Shown: one piece after another, positions 1 to 4,548 of the stretch
Layout: every line of letters begins with the position of its first letter
Numbering within the stretch: position 1 is the first letter of the stretch
Assembly (NCBI GenBank): GCA_019323495.1
Contig: JAHWHE010000022.1
Span: forward strand, 1-7,292
DNA from: Candidatus Woesearchaeota archaeon
Lineage (GTDB): Archaea; Nanobdellota; Nanobdellia; Woesearchaeales; WJKV01
DNA length: 7,292 nt
Direction: 5' to 3'
Made by a program: the position numbers and the translations under genes
Notes under the pieces: model-generated
Database searches by the model: none
What the model was told of the DNA's origin: nothing
The model's input: only the letters and a program-made list of their open reading frames with translations

Positions 1-63
1 CTTTGCAGCTGCTTTTCTTGTTCTTTTCTTTTCAGTTACATTTGTTGTTTCGACAGCGGTCAT
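1..63 (-). CDS. 5' end of an unidentified gene, cut by the left window edge
   Basis: A reading frame opens at an ATG on the minus strand at 63 and stays open for 21 codons to the window edge. It begins MTAVETTNVTEKK and continues with a lysine/arginine/alanine-rich stretch (KKRTRKAAAK). A strong Shine-Dalgarno-like GGGGGTGG lies five bases before the ATG, which supports a real start. The basic, low-complexity N-terminus would fit a nucleic-acid-binding or ribosome-associated protein, but that is a guess because no domain is visible. The leader upstream is unusually long (about 130 bases from the best TATA box) and carries an 11-codon upstream frame that overlaps this start. Confidence 0.7.
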   Translation of the reverse strand, partial: MTAVETTNVTEKKRTRKAAAK

Positions 64-95
64 GTTAACCACCCCCGAATATTTTGCTGACTCAT
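60..95 (-). other. 11-codon upstream ORF overlapping the start of the left-edge gene
   Basis: ATG at 95 opens the frame MSQQNIRGWLT. Its TGA (62-60) overlaps the downstream ATG (63-61) as ATGA, the usual overlap for translational coupling. The downstream gene's Shine-Dalgarno site lies inside this small frame. It may be chance, since short frames are common; conservation would decide. Confidence 0.3.
69..76 (-). promoter_or_regulatory. Ribosome binding site GGGGGTGG
   Basis: GGGGGTGG on the minus strand, five bases before the ATG at 63. It resembles the archaeal consensus GGAGGTGAT. The lipoprotein operon (1921-1927) carries the same GGGGGTG at the same five-base spacing, which supports both starts. 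Confidence 0.7.
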
Positions 96-174
96 TGTTC
101 TAAATTCGCTTTAGAAAAAGTGTGTTTTGGCACCCCATGAATCAGTTTTAATTCGCACTTTGGTTTTACATATT

Positions 175-205
175 ACGGACACATTCCGTTAGCACCTAAA
201 TGCTA
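175..205 (-). promoter_or_regulatory. Two abutting palindromes near the predicted transcription start
   Basis: ACGGA-N5-TCCGT (175-189) is followed with no gap by TAGCA-N6-TGCTA (190-205). Both have perfect 5-bp arms. The TATA box at 215-222 predicts transcription starting near 190-193 on the minus strand. The second palindrome would therefore sit at the start site like a repressor operator, and the first could form a hairpin at the extreme 5' end of the mRNA. There is no gene in 64-320 that I can support. Confidence 0.4.
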
Positions 206-214
206 AAGAACTTG

Positions 215-222
215 TATTTAAA
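215..222 (-). promoter_or_regulatory. TATA box TTTAAATA, probable promoter of the left-edge gene
   Basis: On the minus strand TTTAAATA is preceded by the purine-rich GAGAAAGC, a reasonable BRE. It predicts a start at about 190-193 and a leader of about 130 bases to the ATG at 63. A second minus-strand TTTAAATAC at 301-309 may be an additional upstream promoter. Weaker A/T-rich candidates nearer the gene cannot be excluded. Confidence 0.5.
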
Positions 223-320
223 GCTTTCTCGAGGCTGATTTCGGGCAGTATACGGGCTATAACGCTTTTTAACCTCGTAACCAAAGGCTATAAAATGGGG
301 GTATTTAAATTAGAATCTTG

Positions 321-1373
321 TTATTTTTGTCCCTGTGAGACATCCAGTTCATTTCTTAGGGTATTATAGAAATGCAGCACAGCTGCATCAGGTATGCCAG
401 GAACCTCTTCTATCAAAGACAGGACTTCCACCAGGAAAGAATCAAATTCCTCCACTTCATTACACAGCCTTGCATCTGCCATGTCTGTCAGCACATACCT
501 TGTACCTGTGAAAAGGATGTTTTCAGGGTGCATCGCAGTATGGCAAAGACCCACTTTCATCATCTCTGCATAGTGCTTTGCAACGGATTCTGCAAGCTTC
601 ATGTGGTCATGCTTTGGAAAAGCAGGATTCGTATTATAAGATGCCCTGACATTTGACGGCACCAGCCTTACCAGGTATGCCTGGTCCTGCCTGTGCTTTG
701 GTTCTCCGTATTCAACATCATTCTGGAAAGTGTAAAGAACAGCAGCTCTCGGGCAATTGCCTTCATTGAAAGTCCTTGTTCCCCTCAATAGCAAAAGATT
801 ATCGAATTCCCTGGATCCTTTTTCAGCGCTGAACCCTCCGTACCGCTCGACGCTTTGACCGCAGTAGCCTTCCCTTATCATGGGCTCTTTTTTCCTGTTG
901 TTTCCGTCAGGGCTTCCCACCCCTTTTATCTCCACGATGAATTCCTTGCCTTTGATATTGACTATGACAGGCTCTCCCCTGCACAATAAAACGCCTGTCC
1001 TTCCTTCTGGATAAAGATCGCTCGATGTGGAAGGCATCAATACAGAATAATTTGACCTTGCATTAGAAGATGTGGTCCTCAGCAAGTCGCGCATAAATAT
1101 GTGCTTCAAATCGCCCGGCAGGTGATTGTAATCCTCTGTATATCTTACTCTTCTAATCAAATCTTCAGAAACTGCCAACGGCACATTGACCATTCTTTTT
1201 CTTTTTTCCCAGCAGGTCGCAACTCCGTCTGGCTCAAAATTCGTATTAATCAAGATTTCCGCATCCCATGAGCCCTGTCTTTCGCTCATGAAATGACTAT
1301 CGTCAGAAAAAAGCGGCTGAATTTTATGATCGCTATCTCTGATAAGGCCTATTAGTTGGGTTTTTTTATGCAT
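321..1373 (-). CDS. SelO-like kinase-fold protein (putative protein AMP-transferase), divergent
   Basis: A 350-aa cytoplasmic protein with the signature spacing of the SelO/YdiU pseudokinase family, whose known members transfer AMP from ATP to protein Ser/Thr/Tyr residues. Numbered from the ATG at 1373, the sequence shows VEIKGVG with K150 (SelO QLKGAG, ATP lysine), SREF with E189 (SelO SxREF), and VRLVPSNVR with R236 and R243, the same seven-residue spacing as the SelO RVAPSxxR phosphate contacts. It also has a catalytic-loop-like CHTAMHPENILF (N285, with Glu284 where SelO has the catalytic Asp) and LTDMAD (D297, metal Asp). It is shorter than typical SelO (about 480 aa). The HPEN loop also recalls ABC1 and aminoglycoside kinases, so the family call is moderate while the kinase fold is likely. 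An earlier in-frame ATG at 1397 would add eight residues, but it overlaps the TATA box, so the start at 1373 is preferred. Confidence 0.6.
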   Translation of the reverse strand: MHKKTQLIGLIRDSDHKIQPLFSDDSHFMSERQGSWDAEILINTNFEPDGVATCWEKRKRMVNVPLAVSEDLIRRVRYTEDYNHLPGDLKHIFMRDLLRTTSSNARSNYSVLMPSTSSDLYPEGRTGVLLCRGEPVIVNIKGKEFIVEIKGVGSPDGNNRKKEPMIREGYCGQSVERYGGFSAEKGSREFDNLLLLRGTRTFNEGNCPRAAVLYTFQNDVEYGEPKHRQDQAYLVRLVPSNVRASYNTNPAFPKHDHMKLAESVAKHYAEMMKVGLCHTAMHPENILFTGTRYVLTDMADARLCNEVEEFDSFLVEVLSLIEEVPGIPDAAVLHFYNTLRNELDVSQGQK

Positions 1374-1396
1374 TATTTCTACGAGTTTTACGCCCA

Positions 1397-1404
1397 TTTA
1401 TAAA
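1397..1404 (-). promoter_or_regulatory. TATA box TTTATAAA of the SelO-like gene
   Basis: TTTATAAA, preceded by the BRE-like GTAAAA, is centred 27 bases before the ATG at 1373. It predicts a leaderless transcript and argues against the ATG at 1397, which overlaps the box itself. Confidence 0.65.
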
Positions 1405-1412
1405 TTTTACGG

Positions 1413-1433
1413 AAAAAGAAAAAAAAGAAAAAA
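1413..1433 (-). terminator. T-rich terminator
   Basis: Immediately after the TGA of the 118-aa gene, the minus strand reads as 21 bases of almost pure T, interrupted only by two C's. This is the classic archaeal oligo-T terminator without a hairpin. It lies just upstream of the next gene's TATA box and separates the two transcripts. Confidence 0.7.
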
Positions 1434-1790
1434 TCAACCTGTTTTCTTCAGGTATTTCAATACAGCTTCCAGATATGCTTTCATTTTTTCAGGCTTCGGT
1501 CTAGAGCAGGAAGGCGTCATTGTGAACTGATTCACAGGCTCATTCTTGTTCAGCCTGCCTATCATGACAACAACTTCATCCTCTCTCTTGACATTCGGCT
1601 TTGTTCTCAAATAGACATACGTGTGGCTGTATCTCTGTTTTTCTTCCACAGTATCTCCCAGCCTGAATGTCAAGTCGTATCTATGGTCGACTTCGGTCTC
1701 TAAACCAACGTCTGCGCCTGCTCTTGTGAGAGCATCCTCAAGGACACTGTACTCGACTTCTGTTCTTAACTTCACTTCAATTGGGTCCAT
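1434..1790 (-). CDS. Small basic protein of unknown function, weakly CYTH-like
   Basis: A 118-aa soluble protein with no signal peptide or membrane segment. The N-terminus PIEVKLR followed by a helix (YSVLEDALTRAGA) and EVDHRYD recalls the start of CYTH proteins (ExExK motif, helix, then a YFD-type strand), as in class IV adenylyl cyclases and triphosphatases. YVYLRTKP near residue 58 could be the basic LRxR strand. The first Glu of ExExK is missing and the protein is shorter than usual CYTH domains (about 170-200 aa), so this is only a suggestion. The C-terminus is a lysine-rich helix. A GTG at 1811 would add seven residues, but the TATA box at 1817-1824 puts transcription start near 1794, just before the ATG at 1790, so the ATG is chosen. 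An oligo-T terminator follows the stop. Confidence 0.7.
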   Translation of the reverse strand: MDPIEVKLRTEVEYSVLEDALTRAGADVGLETEVDHRYDLTFRLGDTVEEKQRYSHTYVYLRTKPNVKREDEVVVMIGRLNKNEPVNQFTMTPSCSRPKPEKMKAYLEAVLKYLKKTG

Positions 1791-1816
1791 TGTGGCTGTG
1801 TTTCGCAGCACTCATC

Positions 1817-1824
1817 TTTTATAT
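1817..1824 (-). promoter_or_regulatory. TATA box ATATAAAA of the 118-aa gene
   Basis: ATATAAAA on the minus strand is centred about 30 bases before the ATG at 1790. It predicts a leader of only a few bases. A GTG at 1811 would lie upstream of the transcript. Confidence 0.6.
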
Positions 1825-1870
1825 CTGACGAGAATTAAGTCGGAAATATTACGATTCGACAGGGAAAATT

Positions 1871-1905
1871 TTTATTAAATACGCAATCTTTATTAATGAT
1901 ACGCA
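1871..1905 (+). promoter_or_regulatory. Duplicated promoter-like element upstream of the exported-protein operon
   Basis: TTTATTAAATACGCA (1871-1885) recurs as TTTATTAATGATACGCA (1889-1905), so two A/T-rich TATA candidates each end in ATACGCA. The upstream copy predicts transcription from about 1903, the downstream copy from about 1919. Which one is used cannot be told from sequence. The repeat could mean tandem promoters or a repeated regulator site. Confidence 0.5.
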
Positions 1906-1921
1906 CTTGAAGCTTTTCAAG
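1906..1921 (+). promoter_or_regulatory. Hairpin CTTGAA-GCTT-TTCAAG touching the operon's ribosome binding site
   Basis: A perfect 6-bp inverted repeat with a 4-base loop. Its last G is the first base of the GGGGGTG ribosome binding site. If transcription starts near 1903, this hairpin is at the very 5' end of the mRNA, where it could affect ribosome access or message stability. It could instead be a protein-binding palindrome in DNA. Confidence 0.4.
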
Positions 1922-1927
1922 GGGGTG
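1921..1927 (+). promoter_or_regulatory. Ribosome binding site GGGGGTG
   Basis: GGGGGTG, five bases before the ATG at 1933. It fixes that ATG as the lipoprotein start. Confidence 0.7.
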
Positions 1928-1932
1928 CCTAC

Positions 1933-2121
1933 ATGAAGAAAACTATTGCTGTATTATTATTATTGTTGATAGGAACAATGGTTCTTGTCGGCTGCAGTTC
2001 GCAGACACTAGAGCCGGCTGAAAAAGGAGAAGTGCAGGAAAAAGCAGTGAAAAAGGTTGCACAACCAGAAGAGGAAGAAGAATTCGATTTCTCGCAGCCG
2101 CCTGCATTCCCAGAAGAATGA
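1933..2121 (+). CDS. Tiny acidic lipoprotein
   Basis: A 62-aa protein. Residues 1-20 form a signal peptide (MKKT, then a leucine-rich core) ending in the lipobox LVGC, so Cys21 should become the lipidated N-terminus and anchor the protein outside the membrane. The mature part is only about 42 residues and has no folded domain. It holds a charged linker (EKGEVQEKAVKK), an acidic run of five Glu, and the tail QPPAFPEE. It is the first gene of a three-gene operon, and its TGA overlaps the next ATG (ATGA). The tail matches the ends of both downstream proteins, so it probably acts with them, perhaps as a membrane anchor or docking peptide. The function is unknown. Confidence 0.85.
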   Translation: MKKTIAVLLLLLIGTMVLVGCSSQTLEPAEKGEVQEKAVKKVAQPEEEEEFDFSQPPAFPEE

Positions 2122-2849
2122 AAATGAAAAAACTATGTGCTATTAGTTGTATTGTTTTTTTGATTGTTTGTTCTACTGCTTTTGCTCTGCAGGCAGAAAT
2201 AGAGCCTTCTGATTATATTTTGAATAAAGAGACTGTTTCATTGAATGGAGCTACAATAAGCGAATATAGGTCCTATCTGCAATATGATGCCACTTTGCAT
2301 CTGGACAAAGGGTGGAATCTTGTAATGGCTGGAACTGATTTCTTTGACGAATATGTCTTGCCAGGAAGCGAATTGAAGATGGATGACTTAGAGACAGTCT
2401 TTGGCTTTTTTCCTACTTCGAAGCAATATGTTCCGCTTCATCCGCAGCCGGACGAAAAGCAGAAAACTGAACTGATGAAAATTATCTCTTCTTTGAAAGC
2501 AGAAGAAAGAGACGAAATAAAGACAACTGCAAAGTGGATCTTCGCCAAAAGACCAGGAACATTGAAAATGGAATTCAATGGATACTACGACGTCTTTGCT
2601 CTCTGGAAGGGATGGAACCTTATCGCCTTGAACACCTTCCTTGAAGACAGCAGTTTAAGCGATCACAAAGGCAACTGCAAAATCCTGAATGCGTATGAGT
2701 TCAAAAACAACAGCTGGATCGAATGGGATATCAGTAAGACAATAGAAAAAACAGATATAGGAAAAGGACTTGCCATAAAAACAGGCAATGACTGTGTTAT
2801 GTACGAATTAGAAGAAAAATTAACACCGCCTGCATTGCCGGAGGACTAA
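2118..2849 (+). CDS. Secreted protein with two GWNL modules and a PPALPED tail
   Basis: A 243-aa protein with a signal peptide (MKMKK, hydrophobic 6-20, likely cleavage after AFA at 21-23). Two copies of KGWNL, at residues 64-68 and 164-168, lie exactly 100 residues apart and start two beta-rich modules of a kind found in surface proteins of archaea and bacteria. The second module aligns over its whole length with the C-terminal module of the next gene: GWNL, then L-D-x-x-L, G-x-C (C187), A-Y-x-F, W, GKG, and D-C (C226). The paired cysteines could form a disulfide outside the cell. It ends PPALPED. The start is the ATG overlapping the previous stop; an ATG at 2124 is equally possible and leaves the signal peptide intact. 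No enzymatic motif is visible. A cell-surface structural or binding role is inferred. Confidence 0.85.
   Translation: MKMKKLCAISCIVFLIVCSTAFALQAEIEPSDYILNKETVSLNGATISEYRSYLQYDATLHLDKGWNLVMAGTDFFDEYVLPGSELKMDDLETVFGFFPTSKQYVPLHPQPDEKQKTELMKIISSLKAEERDEIKTTAKWIFAKRPGTLKMEFNGYYDVFALWKGWNLIALNTFLEDSSLSDHKGNCKILNAYEFKNNSWIEWDISKTIEKTDIGKGLAIKTGNDCVMYELEEKLTPPALPED
2840..2844 (+). promoter_or_regulatory. Ribosome binding site inside the upstream tail codons
   Basis: GGAGG, six bases before the ATG at 2851. It is encoded within the Pro-Glu-Asp codons that end the preceding protein, so the conserved tail and the ribosome binding site share the same bases here. Confidence 0.7.
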
Positions 2850-2850
2850 A

Positions 2851-4026
2851 ATGAAAATACTTGCAATATTAATGATATTTATTCTGCTTTTCACAAGCAT
2901 TGTCATCGCAGACGAGTTCAATGACTGCCCTGGCCCACAGAGGACAATACGAGGCACTGTGTGGCTGACAGAGGGAGAGACCTGGTCTCAGTTGAGGCCG
3001 ATGTCAGGCGTGAGACTGACTGTCGAGAGCAAGTGCGGCTTCAGCTACGAAGATATTGTTTCTGACCAGAACGGAGAGTTTTCGATAAGAGTCCAGGGAC
3101 CAGTCACAGTAGACGTGAAAAAGGGACAGCAGTATTTTGGTTACGGAAGCTATCTGCACAATAAGAATAATGATGTTGACATACGAGTTCAGGAAGGGAG
3201 AGAGATTTTCATCAATGTCCTTAATCCAAGATACAGGACATATCCAAAATCAAAGAACATACTTGAATGCGAAGACGGAAAAGTCCATCACTTCTGGCAC
3301 CCTCAGATATACCTGACAAGAGACATGGGAGAATGCGTGCTTACTGCTCACGACGGTGTTCGTGCATATCAGGGGGACATTAGCCTTGACACAGTCGGTG
3401 TTAATGTTGACGTTGAATTAGACAAGAAAGTCAGCGAGATAAGGATGCCAAAACTGAAGGCAAAGCCGTCAGAGACTGTCTTCAAGATAAGCAAAGGATG
3501 GAACCTGATTCCTTTCGGCATGATAGGGAACGGCAGGACAACCTGCTTCTATAATGATGAGAAGCCTTTCTCGTTCTTTTACGAGCCTTTGACAAAGAAA
3601 TTCCTGTCAGGAAGAGCAGAAAGCTATTACGAAGCTCTTTACCAGAAAGACCCTAAACTGCTAGAAGATAACAATGACCTGCTGATTATGAATCTCGGTC
3701 TTGGTGTGATGTGGTTTGCCAGCCCGGTTGACTGCGAGATCTTGTTCGAGATGCAGTCTGTGCCTTCTGAAATAGAGCAGAAACTCTTTGCAGGCTGGAA
3801 CCTCCGCTATGTCAACGAGCATCTGCAGGATGCAACACTGAACAAGATAAGAGGCGACTGCAGCATTGAGAAAGCATATTACTTTGACGGCAAGAGCCAG
3901 GAATGGGAAACTATCACAGCAGGAGAAGAACTGGAATACGGAAAAGGTTTCATAATAAAGGTAACAGAAGACTGCACATTGAACACAGTTGCTCAGGGAA
4001 TGAGGCCTCCATCAATGCCTAATTAA
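2851..4026 (+). CDS. Secreted protein: carboxypeptidase-regulatory-like domain plus two GWNL modules
   Basis: A 391-aa protein. Residues 1-20 are a signal peptide (cleavage likely after IVIA). Residues about 31-115 look like a carboxypeptidase-regulatory/transthyretin-like beta sandwich: RTIRGTVWL, then MSGVRLTVES, then SDQNGEFSIRV and a final TVDV strand, a fold common in surface proteins. After a cysteine- and histidine-containing middle (140-190) come two GWNL modules, KGWNL at 215 and AGWNL at 315, about 100 residues apart as in the preceding gene. The last module carries G-D-C (C337), AYYF, W352, GKG and D-C (C375), matching the neighbour. The tail is RPPSMPN. It is the last gene of the operon, and its TAA overlaps the stop of the convergent gene. 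It is likely a surface-exposed paralogue and partner of the 243-aa protein; the ligand is unknown. Confidence 0.85.
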   Translation: MKILAILMIFILLFTSIVIADEFNDCPGPQRTIRGTVWLTEGETWSQLRPMSGVRLTVESKCGFSYEDIVSDQNGEFSIRVQGPVTVDVKKGQQYFGYGSYLHNKNNDVDIRVQEGREIFINVLNPRYRTYPKSKNILECEDGKVHHFWHPQIYLTRDMGECVLTAHDGVRAYQGDISLDTVGVNVDVELDKKVSEIRMPKLKAKPSETVFKISKGWNLIPFGMIGNGRTTCFYNDEKPFSFFYEPLTKKFLSGRAESYYEALYQKDPKLLEDNNDLLIMNLGLGVMWFASPVDCEILFEMQSVPSEIEQKLFAGWNLRYVNEHLQDATLNKIRGDCSIEKAYYFDGKSQEWETITAGEELEYGKGFIIKVTEDCTLNTVAQGMRPPSMPN

Positions 4027-4505
4027 GCGACAGCCCCATACAGGTAGTTTCGCTTCGGGTTTGTTCTCCTGTAGGATTCATAGCCAGGCCACTCCCTGAA
4101 GCGCTGGCTCTGCTGCATCATCCTTTTAAGATAGAACCTGCAGTCCTCTACTTTTTCTGCTATGACGTGCTGCATTATTTCAAGAAGCCCATCTTCCTTG
4201 TATATCGCAACAGCTTCTTCAAGATCTCTGAATTTTTCACCAAGCTTAGGTATTATGTCGTGCTTAAGAATGCCTATCACGCATCTTGGCAGTCTTGGAT
4301 CTATCATTCTCAAATCTATACTGTCGAATCTATTTTTCAGGGCTTCATATCTTTCATTCTTCATGTCTTTGTAATCTGTGAATTGCTTGCCCCCTGCTTT
4401 CACTGTATCTTTTATATCGCAAAGATGGGCCAAGAATATTGACATTGTGCCGTTAAAACTGCCTACATCAATCTTTCTCCATTGCTCGATTTCAGCAGCT
4501 TCCAT
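4023..4505 (-). CDS. Unknown 160-aa soluble, mostly helical protein
   Basis: I do not recognise a family. The protein has no signal peptide or membrane segment and looks mostly alpha-helical, with alternating charged residues. Notable stretches are IDPRLPRCVIGILKHDIIPKLGEKF (70-92), a helix around EDGLLEIMQHVIAEKVEDCRFYLKRMMQQ (104-132), and a basic, aromatic C-terminus (GYESYRRTNPKRNYLYG). Two cysteines (75 and 122) lack a metal-site pattern. The TATA box at 4528-4535 places the ATG at 4505 exactly at the expected transcription start, so translation is probably leaderless. The stop overlaps the convergent operon's stop by four bases (TTAA). It sits next to the 564-aa helical protein but has its own promoter. 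Confidence 0.8.
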   Translation of the reverse strand: MEAAEIEQWRKIDVGSFNGTMSIFLAHLCDIKDTVKAGGKQFTDYKDMKNERYEALKNRFDSIDLRMIDPRLPRCVIGILKHDIIPKLGEKFRDLEEAVAIYKEDGLLEIMQHVIAEKVEDCRFYLKRMMQQSQRFREWPGYESYRRTNPKRNYLYGAVA

Positions 4506-4527
4506 ATATATAATATGGTTTCAGAGA

Positions 4528-4535
4528 TTTATAAA
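4528..4535 (-). promoter_or_regulatory. TATA box TTTATAAA of the 160-aa gene
   Basis: TTTATAAA is centred 26-27 bases before the ATG at 4505, predicting a leaderless mRNA. It fills most of the 43-base gap to the 564-aa gene. Confidence 0.65.
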
Positions 4536-4548
4536 GTTTATCTAGAAC

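Noticed and set aside
289..296. Plus-strand TATA-like CTATAAAATG that would drive antisense RNA into the SelO-like gene
   Set aside because: It has no sensible gene downstream, and A/T-rich chance matches are frequent in this gap. Kept only as a remote possibility.
64..320. Possible tRNA or C/D-box RNA in the left intergenic gap
   Set aside because: No cloverleaf, no T-loop GGTTC-type signature and no C/D box pair could be found on either strand.
372..656. Plus-strand open frame of 94 codons
   Set aside because: It is antisense to the SelO-like gene, whose motifs show it is the real coding strand. It has no ribosome binding site and a composition unlike a protein gene.
4162..4442. Plus-strand frames opposite the 160-aa gene
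   Set aside because: They overlap each other and the minus-strand gene, which has a well-placed promoter. They look like codon shadows.
4505..4514. A/T-rich TATATATAA directly before the ATG of the 160-aa gene
   Set aside because: As a TATA box it would place transcription inside the gene with no ATG nearby. The TTTATAAA at 4528 fits much better.
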